A stretch of DNA of 64,000 bases from Narthecium ossifragum. Lineage: Eukaryota > Streptophyta > Magnoliopsida > Dioscoreales > Nartheciaceae. This document shows positions 48,776-60,100 of the stretch, piece by piece. Under the pieces are notes generated by a model. The model had not been told where the DNA came from and made no database searches. It saw nothing but the letters and a program-made list of their open reading frames with translations. The number at the start of each line of letters is the position of its first letter. Within the stretch, counting starts at the first letter, position 1. The stretch is taken from assembly GCA_963920575.1 (NCBI GenBank), contig OY986972.1, positions 24,848,672 through 24,912,671 on the forward strand. The letters run 5' to 3'. Made by a program: the position numbers and the translations under genes.

Positions 48776-49091
48776 TGTTAGGATTATCTAGGAACGAGAA
48801 TCAAACAAATAGGGAAAACAAAGACACAGAGATTTACGTGGTTCACCCTAGAACAGGGCTACGTCCACGGAGTTGCTGGAGTTTCACTATCAAAGGCGAA
48901 GAAGCCAATTACAAGATATAATGACGGCCGCCCATATAAAACCCTCATATCCTAGGGTTTCGGTACATAGGGTGGAGGTCGATCCCCGCCGGGGCGCTGC
49001 CCCGGACCCCGTCAACTCTGCGTAGTGCGTCATAGCCGGGGTCCGCATCATAATCCAAGACAAAGAAAAGATCAGGCTCCACACCTCAACA
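48776..49091. mobile_element. Solo LTR (316 bp)
   Basis: Starts TGTTAGGATTATC and ends CACCTCAACA, so it has TG...CA ends with TGTTA/CAACA style short inverted termini. A perfect 5-bp TSD GATCT flanks it (48771-48775 and 49092-49096). It contains TTACGTGGTTCACCC, typical of plant Copia-type LTRs. No internal retroelement is present, consistent with LTR-LTR recombination. Confidence 0.85.
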
Positions 49092-50032
49092 GATCTCCCC
49101 TCCTCTGGCGCCGCTTAGATTTCCCCTCCTTTGGCGCCGGTCTTTTCTCCCCTCCTCCGGCCCCTGTCGCTCGGATCTCTCCTCCTCTGGTCGTCGGCTT
49201 TCCTCTCGAGTCACGATCTCCACTGGCCCTTTGCATTTGGATCCGATGGAGGGGACGAGCCGCACGACGAGGACGACGATGGATTGTTGGATCGGATGCG
49301 TGGAGGCGAGGGGGAGTTTAATCTGGAGGCGGTTGGGAGCGGGGTGGTCGGAGACAACGACGCCGAGTGGTGACGGCGCCGGGTTTCGATGAGGCTTGGA
49401 GCTCGGGGGAGATCGAGATGAGGAGGGAGGTCGGGTGATGTCGAGGTGTCGGCGGGGAACATGGAGACATTGTGGGAGGTGGTCCCGAGAGAGGGGGAGA
49501 GGTCTCGGGCGGCGGCTGAGCTCGACAAAGAGGAGGAGTCGCAGGTGGTCGCGGCTTCGCCGGGGAGGGAGGAGACGATGAGGTGACCGCGGATGGAGAT
49601 CGGGGAGGGAGGAGACGATGAGCTCGATAAAAAGGATGGAGACCGCGGATGATGAGGATGAAGGAGGAGAGGAGGGTGGAGGAGTAGAGAGATGAGGGAG
49701 ATAGAGAGTGGTGGTGATGGTGGTGGTTACCGATGATGTCGTCGGAGGTGAATGTGCCGCAGTGATGACGGCGTTTGCTTGTCTGCATCAACTGATGCAA
49801 TACATATTGACCAAACATAAAATGAGCTAATACTGCATCAGTTGATACAATCAACCAAACACGTATCCAGTGCATCAACTGATGCAAACAACAATATGCC
49901 AGGTGACTAGAACATGGTATCATGGCAAATTTCTTGAGTTTGAATTAAATCTATTTTACACCGTCTATTTTTTAATTTAATATTCCATGTGAACTCATAT
50001 TCAAGGCATGAGAGGGCGTGAACAAGTTTGGT

Positions 50033-50219
50033 ATGGTCCCCTTAACCCCCCTTATCCCTATACTTATCCTCAAACACCAAAAGTAATTATTACTATTTTA
50101 TCCCCATTTCACCTACCACCACCACTCTTCTTTTTCTTATCCCCATTCTTTAACCCCCTTAATCCAGAATAAGCTATCCCTGAAATCCCTTAAATAAACT
50201 AACCCCACACCAAACACTC
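50033..50219. mobile_element. Small MITE
   Basis: About 187 bp with ends GTTTGGTATGG and, on the opposite strand, GTTTGGTGTGG; C-rich runs (TTAACCCCCCTTATCCC) and no ORF. The TSD is uncertain. Confidence 0.5.
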
Positions 50220-50987
50220 CTATACTGCATGAGTGGCTAGAGTTAACTGAATTAGATAAAGAATTTAACTATTATTGAATTGAAATGAAGAATTTAACTA
50301 TTTTGATTTGAAATCAACGCAATCGCTGTACACTTGTGATTTACACAACTTTTAAACTTTTCAATGATAGACCCTAAAGCTAATTTTAGCCCATGTGCTC
50401 CCTTAAAAGTGAAACACGTCCCACAACACTCCTAAGATTTTCCTCAGAAACCAAAAGCCTGCCTTCCTGAGAAACAAGTTGTCTTGCTGAAGAGCCTCCA
50501 GGTCTAAATATCTAGTAATAAAAAGTTACTCTCTGATCTAGGCAGAGGTTATTCGTTCTGCCACACAATACGATTTCTTTTTTCTCAGATGATGAAAGCA
50601 GCTATCTATCTGAATTTATTCAAGCAATTCCAGGAAAATCCACTACTCATCATGATAACAACTATTGCTCTTTTCTTACCATTTTATCACATCAAAAATA
50701 CCAATTATCAAGAAAACAAACCAACAAACGAAGAAAAAAATAAACCAATAATACAAACAACCAAACAGCTTACTATCCTTTCTTACACTAGTCAGAGCCA
50801 AACACACTATCACATCCTTCTCTCATTTCATATTTCATACTAAATCCCCAAACTAAAAGCAACTAAAGCAAGGGAACAAAGTTATTTCCTTCCTTCTAAG
50901 GTGTGCATGTGTGTGTATATATATATATATTTATTTAATGAACACATACTTTATATAGTATGTTGGTGCTAAAAGTGATCTATGTAT
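50220..50987. other. Spacer downstream of the DUF4408 gene
   Basis: AT-rich, no gene supported. A (TG)n-(TA)n run lies at about 50905-50930. The part near 50900-50987 is the probable 3' UTR of the minus-strand gene. Confidence 0.35.
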
Positions 50988-52342
50988 TCACTGGCTTCCT
51001 CTGTTGATCATGTCCACGTAATGCTTGAAGGACTCCTGCCTCTGCAACCTCATCTCCTCGTTGAACTTGTTGATGAACGCCTCCACTCGCCGGTTCAAGT
51101 CGTCCTGCCCCAGAGACGGCTCCTTGCGAAGCCTCCCGCCGCCGGCGCCACTGCCCGGCGACGCCCGCGCGCCCTCGCTGAAGGTCTCTGACTTGTGCAT
51201 CAACGCCGAGGTGGCCGGAACCGCCGGCTGGGGGTCTTCGCGGACGGCCCAAGTGTCGGACTTGCGGAGGTGGCGCGTTAAGGGCACCGGCCGCCCGTCC
51301 GTGATCGTCCGCCACGTGTTCTCAAGCGTCTCATTCCGCTTCGTGCGACCCGCCGCCACCCCCAGCGCCTTCCCTGCATCATAGAAATCACCAATTTAAC
51401 CTTGAGATAAGCTTAGCAATGGAACCGAGGGAGGGGTGAACACGTCATCTCCGGTGAAGTGGCCGACCACCAGCAACGCCAAGCAGGTGGTGGCCACCTC
51501 GGACTATAAGATAAACCAATAACCCAAACATTTCTGGCCCAAAAAAACAAAACAACTAAAAATCTCTTTTTAATAGCTATTTTCTCATAAAAAGAGGGAA
51601 TCAAAGGGCGGTGGTCGTGCTTACCATCGGGGCTAGGCTTGGCGCTCCTCCGGTGGCCGAACCTAACGGAAACCAGCGGTTTCTCCTTTGCATTATGGGA
51701 ATATTCCGTCAGCATCCCCCTCGATTCCCCTCCTCTCCTCCTCGGCGTGTAGCTCGACCTCGCTATCACGAATTCCTCCTCCCCATAGCCCTCATCAGCC
51801 TTATTCTCCTTCCCATCGTACAAAGCCAGCGCGCCATGCTCCACTGGCTTCTTCTCCTCTTCTAGCCCGCCGTACTCCGCAGTGACCTCGTACCCCTCTC
51901 TATCCACCTCATTTTTTGCCAACAGGTACGCCGCCGGAACATCATACTGCGGCACAACATCCTCTTCCTCCTTCGCTGCCACCACGTACCCCGCCGGGAC
52001 CTCGTACCTCGCCGCAACCGCCTCCGACGCCGCCACCACGTACCCCGTCGGGACCTCGTACCTCGCCGCAACCGCCTCCGACGCCGCCGCCTCCGGCTTC
52101 GCCTCCACGTGCTCCACCGAGTGCTTCTGGAAGCGGGACGACGCCGCGATGGAGATGATGATGCAGTTAATGATGAGGTACAGGTAGGGCGGCGTAAGCC
52201 AAGCGAGCACCGAACCATAAACCCGGGGCGCCTCCGCCAGCATAAACCCCACCGCAGGCGGAGCTGCCACTCCCACCACCAGCGCCGCCGCCGCAGCAGC
52301 TGTGACTCCAGCCGCCGCCAGAGCCGCCCTCGTCGTCTTCAT
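50988..52342 (-). CDS. DUF4408/DUF761 plant protein, 2 exons
   Basis: Exons 52342-51625 and 51373-50988 (minus strand) join in frame to 367 residues; donor GTAAGC, acceptor ATGCAG. The N-terminal 75 residues are hydrophobic, with an Ala/Val helix and the DUF4408 signature PPYLYLIINCIIISIAASSR, suggesting membrane insertion. The middle (about 80-150) has three imperfect repeats based on ARYEVPxGYVVAA. The C-terminus has RKSDTW and the DUF761 motif DDLNRRVEAFINKFNEEMRL then QRQESFKHYVDMI. These proteins are often annotated as cotton-fibre-expressed proteins; function is largely unknown. The ATG at 52342 follows an in-frame CT-repeat leader without another ATG. A TATA-like element lies about 145 bp upstream. 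Confidence 0.88.
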
Positions 52343-52389
52343 TTTCCCCGCCGTCCGATCGGATCCTAACGCAGCACCGCAACACTCCG

Positions 52390-52414
52390 ATCTCTCTCTC
52401 TCTCTCTCTCTCTC
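52390..52414. repeat. (TC)12 microsatellite in the 5' leader
   Basis: Twelve TC units on the + strand (GA in the transcript), 50-75 bp upstream of the start codon of the DUF4408 gene. A second (TC)n run lies at about 52551-52564. Confidence 0.85.
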
Positions 52415-52486
52415 TTCCCCCACCCTTTCTCTCTGTTTTTAATCTCAGCTTTAAATCTCAAAGGAAACGATGCGCGAGTGTTGAGG

Positions 52487-52494
52487 ATTTATAG
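52487..52494 (-). promoter_or_regulatory. Candidate TATA box of the DUF4408 gene
   Basis: CTATAAAT on the minus strand, about 145 bp upstream of the start codon and upstream of the GA-repeat leader. Confidence 0.5.
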
Positions 52495-55400
52495 AGCTAT
52501 GGAGCTCTGGAGAGATGAAGCCTGATGATGGGATATAGACCGTTGGATCTCTCTCTCTCTCTCTTCACCGCTAGCTGTAACCCTTCTCTCTCCTCTATCG
52601 TTATCCTTTCAGTTTAAATGATCTGAGGAAAATTCAGTAAAGCCTTGTCCTTTTCCAGAATGCTCTGGAGCTTAGCTTCCCAAAATGCCCCGCCCCACGT
52701 CGGGTGTTCTGAGTGGACGGCTGTGATCTCGTTATAAACATCATCAATCGCTAATTTAGGGAATATCCGATGCATGGATTGAGATAGACGGAGACGATTG
52801 ATTGGACGGCCGGGATCCGCTGGTTCAAAAAGTGGGCTCCAACGGTCAAAAAATGGACCGTTATCTGCGCCCGATGTGGTGGCGGACCCGCCAACCTGGC
52901 GCTGGTCCTTTGCCTCCAGCTGATGCTGGGGAGTACCATCCGACCGTCCAATGCCTCCTCGTGATTCCCTCACTTTACAGTACGACTAGCATTAGAAAAA
53001 TAGAAATAATAATCCGTGTTTTTTTTCTACTAGAAAGTATCTTAGCTTACCGACATAAGCCAGGTGGGCCCGTGCCACTTAGTCTCCGTCACCTACTCGT
53101 GCCATCTGGCACGGGAAGACACCCATCACCCTTTCTCGCCTCCTTTTGTTTTTTAATGTAAGGCGAGTAGTTTTCACTATATAATAGATTATATAAAGCC
53201 CAGCCCCGTGTCATCTATACGGATAATCACCGCTCTCATACTCCTTCTCTCTCGTAATCACCCCTCTTTCACATGACTTCATCTTAATTGTCTGATATAT
53301 TTAGACTTAATTTAAATCAGACATTCCTATCCGTCTGATATGATCTACTATATCTTATATAATAGATTAAAATATTACTGAAGGTGTTGAGGGGTAACAC
53401 GGAGAACTGTGGCTGCACCGCCTTCCAATTTTACATGTTTTTCTTACCAACCTAGCCTAACCTTGGTTCGTACAATTTTAAGTTATTTAAAAATACCGTG
53501 AGGTGTTAAGGGATAACTCAGCTCTCTAACCAACACCTGTGTGAGATATTGTTTTTTCTTTAAATTTTCCTTCACATAGTCAATTTTATAATTGTGTTTA
53601 ATTACAGATGTCAGGCGTGTTAGAATAATTTAATTAGACATCCAAATTTTGTGAACAAGAGATTTTTATATTTAAATTTTTTTTTCTACGTGTCAAGAAT
53701 ATATACATGATGAGCTCACCTGAAGGAGAAGCTTATATTCTCGACGGAGTAGTTTATATGATAAGCTCACCTAAAATAATATATATGATCAATGTTGGAT
53801 CATATTTCCCAACAGTTTATATTAGAATACACTAGAAAGGTTTATTTATATATGGCAGGTGACTATTTTGTGCTGGTTAAACGAAAACCGAGCAGGGCCA
53901 GGGATGATATCTATCGTGCATGCATTCAATTCTCCGAGTTAAGTTGTTTATGTTAAAATATCAATGTTTCATCCGTGTTTATATGTTGTTTATCGACTCT
54001 TTTTCCAATATGGGATTGGTTTTAAAAAAAAGTCATCACATAACACGAGTTGAAAAATCGGATCAATTTCCACACTGTTCGGATTGATATGTTTTTTGTA
54101 TTCAAGAGAGCAAATTCTGATGGATCAATTCGTCAAGAGGTCAAGGAAAAACGGATTGATCCAAATATCGCTGATGTGGTATATTGGATGGCTTGGATTA
54201 AATCTGACTCTAAATAACTTGGGGCCTATAAATAGGGTTTTTAGAGATCTTTTTTAGGGCTTGGTTTTCTTTCTTTGAACCTCTAGAGAGAGGAGATTTG
54301 TAACCATAAATCTTTGGGATATGAGAGATTAGGGATTTGGGAGAGAAGCTTTGTATTTGTAATCCTCTTTCATCTTGATAGTGAATTGATCGCTTGTGTC
54401 GCCCGTGGATGTAGGATATTGCCGAACTACGTAAATTCTCGTGTTCTTTGGTGTGTTCTCTATTTTCTCTCCCTCTATTCTTTAATTACTGTTTGGGTTT
54501 GTTAGTGTATTTGTTTTCTTCTCAATTGTTAGTGAAATTTGCATTGGGTGTGCCTTCTGAGGCAACATTACATCTACGTAATTAATACAATATCCGAATA
54601 TTTGATTCTCAATCGTTAGGGAAAAAGCATGTTTAAGATGCGTTGGACTCTAAACAATCATTACTGATTTAACCCAACTTTTCAACCAATACTGATTTAA
54701 CCCCACTTTATTTATCAAAAATCCACCCCCCCAAGCTATTCAATCATTACTCATCATCACCATTTTTTTTTAATCCAAAATTCACTATCTCCACTTATCT
54801 CCATTTTTTTATTTACTCTCAAAATCCATCGTCCTCACGCTTTCTATTCCCAAACCAAACTAGCCCACTTCCTACTGGTTTCATGCTTTCAGAAAGATTC
54901 TTATCAAACCTTTTTTTGACTTCAGGGATCATTGCATGGTGACGTTAACACGAAGCAACCAAAATCCATGAAGGTATAATTAGGATGCTGAAGTCTAATA
55001 CTCGATGATCGATCAACGACAGCAGGAATATTCATCTTATTATCACTGCAAAAGTCCATGCCGGTACCTACTGGCGCATGCCACAGCTTGACAAGTGTGT
55101 AAGTTTAGCCGTATATGCCATGATGGAGACCAGAATCTATTCACGTACGTAACACAAGCAACGTGTACAATGATCTCCCTCTCGATCACTCAATCTCGTG
55201 GATGAAATTAGTCTAAATAATAGTGAACGGCTGGTAAACGACGACACAATGCCATGTTTTAATAAACTCTCACAAAACTAGTGGATTACCGCCTCACAAA
55301 AAAACTAGCTAGTGGACGATACCTTTAGTCATAACGTTGTCTCTAGCTTATTAGGATTTAGGCACCAAGAAAAGTAGGACCTCAAGTTTGGAGAAAGTTG

Positions 55401-57130
55401 CCGACCATGAAGGGCTGAACATGAGAGTGACTCCATACCATACATAGTTACGTTCTTAATCTAGGATAACGTTGTACGTTTTTATTTGTTTATGTGCACT
55501 ACCTGGCACTTTATTGCTAGCTAGCTCTATATAATAGTACTGACAACTTCGATCTGTGTAACGATCATGCATTCTTCTTATCAAGGCAGGGCTACATATA
55601 AAAAAATGAGAGGTTTCCAATGAATAGGCTGCTAAGCTCATGTTTCCAATGAAAAGCAGAGCTGTGGATACTATTATCTAAGATGTCCTGTTTTGATTAA
55701 AATAAACCTTACTACTGTTTTTTTTTTCCCATTGTGATTTTAACAGCCAACTTTATATTTTACGAAGAATAAGATGAACACATTGGTATGTACATTATAT
55801 GGTACCTAGCTAGCTTAAGTGCTTCATATTTGGTGGGACTTTGATAGCGAGATGTACGTGTTATATAAAAGTCTCATGCGAGTGGGTTAGGCAGCAATGA
55901 TAAGCTGAAGTTATCCTACGCAGATGATCGATCACTCCGGCTAGCTCGACTTTGGAAAAATGATAGAAAAATGAAGCTTTGCTTTTGCTTGCGGACTCCC
56001 AACATTTTTCTCAAATGGTCGGTCCAAACAGCTGCTCTGTCCCTTGTGTTTGCATGCATTAAACTCCGTGAAGGCATGGTTGAGTCGGAGGAGGCATGGA
56101 GCAAACTCTTTGCACGGTCTGTTATGCTTAAAAAGTCTTCATGAGAATTGAAGTTCGTCGTTGCCGCCTTATCCCCGGGTCTGTGGAACTGGAGGTCACC
56201 CTTAGATCGCCGTCCTTCCAATAGCCACTTGACAAGTGTACGCGTTCGAGTTTTTGAGAACCCTGGAGTCCAGGGAGTATGCAAATTTATGTAGTATTAG
56301 AAATTTAGAATAGGTCTATCCGTTGACCAGTCTTCGGGTCAGAAGGTCGGTCGAAAAAAGGCCGCTCAATTTTATCGCCATATCTCTCTCACTCAGATCC
56401 AACATGATGACCATTACATCATATCACAACAGATCAGTACCATATCTATATAATTAGTTCCAATTCGATGACCACCATTTCTGATGTCTATCAGTATATG
56501 TCCTGATCCTAGAAATCTATCGTCGTCACAAGATCAAATCTCTGATTGCCATGAAAAGAATGGAAAGAAGATATGTCTACAATATGATGGTTGACAAACT
56601 TTGAGATGAGAACCTTGAACAAAGTTCAGGTCATGGATCACAGAGATGCTGCCACCACGAAGTTGTATGAGATAAGGACCATACTTACTACCAATCAGCT
56701 GCTGCTGGACTATACACTGCCCTGACGTAGATGCCACCTGTGTAACACGTAGCATGGAAGAACACCAGCTACATTTTGTATACATTATCCACAGGTTTTA
56801 ATATAGGATAGTATGATAAGACGTCACTCATGGTCGAGTAGTCCACTTTGATGGCAAAGATAAAAAGTTCTTCACTGCTGATGACGAGTAATAGTGTGCA
56901 TCACAGCAGTACAAGGAACAGCCCCAGCTCATAATAAGAGCCCATATTTTCCAGTAATACCCTGAGACCACCTAACCGAACAAATGAAACCAATGTGTGA
57001 ATGTCGAGCTGCCTCTATAAGATACAATCCTGTTTGCAGTAGGGAAACTGCATGCCAATGGATTCTCTCTATTGTGCCTATCATGGAAATGGGGAATCGG
57101 CATCAGCTCAGGATACTTTTGTCAATGTAA
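52495..57130. other. Gene-poor spacer with LTR relics
   Basis: Small ORFs at 52614-52973 (-) and 55916-56284 (-) have no recognised domain and no splice support. The region contains the LTR-like stretch at 53790-54565. The rest (54600-57130) is AT-rich spacer; the last few hundred bases may be 3' UTR of the ArfGAP gene. Confidence 0.35.
53793..54565 (+). mobile_element. Copia-type LTR remnant
   Basis: Starts TGTTGGATCATATTTCCCAA and can end at GCCTTCTGAGGCAACA. It contains hallmarks of Copia LTRs: GGCCTATAAATAGGGTTTTT (TATA box near 54225), TTTGTAATCCTC, then GATCGCTTGTGTCGCCCGTGG and GAACTACGTAAATTCTCGTG. No matching TSD was found, so the ends are tentative and it may be degraded. Confidence 0.55.
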
Positions 57131-60100
57131 TTACTGTTTCGGCAACATCCCTTGAGTTAATGACGAGAAATCGTAGTCGGTTGATGAACTGTTTGGTAAT
57201 GCAGATGAAGCGGGAGTTGCGTAGGGCGTACTCACTCCACTGACAGATACGCCGTTGGCAGGTGCCACTGATCCCATGGCATTCATCCTGAAAGAAAAAA
57301 GGAATGTGAGTGATACATGCATATTGTCTTTGATTGAAATTGTAACTATACTTCATGCAGGTTTGAAGAAGCAACACATCAGTACATGATTACAAACAAT
57401 CTCCGTCACTCTATTGACAGACCGCAACCAAGTCGGTCCATAGAATTTAGCAACAGTTGATGCTAGAGGAACCACTCCACTCGAGATAATGGATCTAAGT
57501 TACTAGGTAGGGACCGACTGTGGATAATTTAACTCCTAAGCTCATCCAGTGGGAGAGACTATTCATTTCCGATTATAACAAACAAGACAAGGAACTTAAC
57601 TGAGAACTCTCATCACAAAAATGATAAAACTAAGAGAATAAAAGGGCTATTATGGTAATTAAATTACTCGCAAAAAACTTAATGAACAAAAGGTTGCTAT
57701 GCAAATTAAAATGCTAAGGAAGTTTTGTGAAAGAGCAGATAACATTACCCATTTACAGGATAAGAACCATAATTCGCAGAAGGATGTCCCTGCCTGATGT
57801 TTCCTACCTGTCAGAATAAACGAAAGGCTAAGACTTGCATTACGCTCATGAATCAACTAATAACCCTGTACTTAGTTTCTAAAGCAATACCTGTCCAGAC
57901 AATGGTACAATGCCAGGAGCCTGATAACCTATATTCGACCAGCTTTGAGTTGGGAGAATCCCGTTAGCTACCTGGGGTACAGCCCCTGGAGGCATGCCAG
58001 CAGATTTAGCTGCAGCCATGAGAAGGGCCTGCTGCTGGGAAAGGAATGCAAGCTGCTGTTGATGAATGGAATATGGTGATACCATATTGGACTGCACACA
58101 ACGGACATAGTAAGAAGGCAGTGACCCCATTATATATCAATTAATCATGTTTAACAAGAGACACAACCACAACAAAGCAAAAACCAGTCTTGTGGCACCA
58201 CAAAGTGATCTTCATCATTTGACCATGTTTTTAGCTTTTATTAGCCTGTTGACTCCTTTTGTCAAAAAATAGAAAAATGAACATGTTTGATTGCACAAAA
58301 TCCACAAAGACTTGGTGTAATATGGTACAATATGTGGCCCTGTCCAAGCACATGCTATTATGCAAATGGATACACAATATCCACATGCACATATATGCAG
58401 GTACCGCAGATCATGAAATTAGAAACTCAAAGCATCTGATCAGTTACGTATTGCACAAGTAGTAACCAGAGATTGTGACCAATTGGAAGCCTCAGTGGAA
58501 GCCTCAGGACTGCTCAACAATTTCAAAATGGAGCAAATTACAGGGAGAGAATTTTGAAGCAGGGCTGACCTTTTCAAACAGGCTCATGATATCATTGTTT
58601 ACAATTGCCGGAGACTTCTTTGGTGCCAAAGTTTGCGTAATTAGTGGCGAATCCTTAAATAAGTCCTCAATTCCCTGGGCAGACTGAGTTTTACTTTCAT
58701 CTGGCTTTGTAGTACTGCTTTTTTCGGTAGCAGATCCGTCTTCTGCAGCTGCAAGTTCCAAAACTCAAAAGGCAGTTGAACACCCAAATATAAGAGGCAT
58801 AAATGCTGATCAGTCCTTACAATGACAAGATGAATCAAAATCTTACCAAAAGATTACAGGGTACCAGAAGCTATATTAACAATAGATTTACAAAAAAGAC
58901 CATGACAGATCAATATCGAGGTACCGGAGGATTTAAATCAGGTACTATGCAGATATTAGTTGATGCAATTTAACTTACACTGAAAACCTGCCCAAGCATT
59001 ATCATCAGTGGAAGATGATCCGGAACCATTTACGGTTGGCCCATCCATAGAAAGCATATTAAAAAGATCGGTCGCATAATCCACTTTCGGAGGAGGGGCA
59101 GGTGGCGTATCCAATTTAGCAGGTGCTGTCTGCACTTTAGTTGGCTTGTTGTCCACTTTAGGAGGGGTTCTCTCAGGAGTTTGTGGAGAATCCGCTTTAG
59201 GCAAGACTGGATCTGCTTTTGACTCGGAGGAAACCTGTATTTTGGTTGAATGTATGACGTTAAATAGCCTTCAATCCCTGATGTGCAGATGATAGTTGAT
59301 ATACATACAAAGGTAGTGAGAAGGAGGAAACTCAAAGGCAAGCGATGAAAAAGAAAAAAAAAAGAAAAAAAATAATGCATACAGAAAGGAAAAGAAAGAA
59401 GAATAAGCTTCCAGCTTAAGCAGGAATTCTACTGTTCAAGAGTGATGGAATAATTCAAAGATGGCAAAAGGCAACTAGGGCATTAGGCTGATTGAATTGA
59501 ATTGTGCCCTTATCCATGCATTCTGCCAACTTGTCACCCAAATAAGAAAACAATCATCATAAAATCAAAGGCAAACTCAATAGAAGAAAAACATACATGA
59601 TTGTTTGCCTATAATGGCATGGGTTCATGTTCCGGTTTACTATGTACAAGCCCCTTTGTTTCCTATGTTGCAAACACCTGTAGTAACATTTTACTTTCTA
59701 GATGCCACATCTCTCGTTTTCTTTCATGACGGTTTAAATTTCTAGCCTGCCATGCATCTCATTTTGAAATATTATACAGCCTAAAAAATTCTGCATCCAT
59801 GACTATAAAAAAAATACTAGCTCTCAGCAAGAATATAAGAATTAGTCAGAAAATGTTTCCAAATGAGCGTGAACCAAAACCCTTAATGTTGACCATCATC
59901 GTTCTCCCTCAGAGAAGCATACTAATTCTTTACCAGAAAATAGCCATAATAAGACCACCACTATTGTCATATTTCCAAGCATCGTACAAGACAAATGATG
60001 GAAGATTACTGAATCATTGGTTAACTGCTAGCGCACTGGATAGATATAATAACCTGGCCAGAAACATTAGAATTCACGGTACTGGTTTTCTTTGCAACAT

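Larger units (their letters stand above)
48386..49890. mobile_element. TIR-like element with GTTTGGTTG ends
   Basis: The left side begins GGGGGCGTTTGGTTGCC and carries repeats of GCATCAA(C/T)TGATGC. The right side carries the same palindromic motif (GCATCAACTGATGC) and CAACCAAACACG. Both flanks therefore hold inverted copies of GTTTGGTTG plus ATCAACTGAT. The interior is GC-rich with a minisatellite and a solo LTR. No transposase is seen; long ORFs at 49318-49923 (-) and 49025-49321 (+) are low-complexity Ser/Pro or Arg/Gly strings. Exact ends and TSD are not resolved. Confidence 0.55.

Noticed and set aside
49318..49923. 201-codon minus-strand ORF
   Set aside because: Pro/Ser/His-rich low-complexity translation of the GC-rich interior of a transposon-like element, with no domain.
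52614..52973. 119-codon minus-strand ORF upstream of the DUF4408 gene
   Set aside because: No recognisable motif; it overlaps another open frame on the opposite strand and looks like chance.
55916..56284. 122-codon minus-strand ORF
   Set aside because: No recognised domain, no splice or promoter support; it might be a fragment but I cannot show it.
58978..58981. Alternative donor GTGTAAG for exon 7 of the ArfGAP gene
   Set aside because: It leaves the next exon out of frame; the GTAAGT two bases further on the minus strand restores frame and the expected G-F-Q-S sequence.
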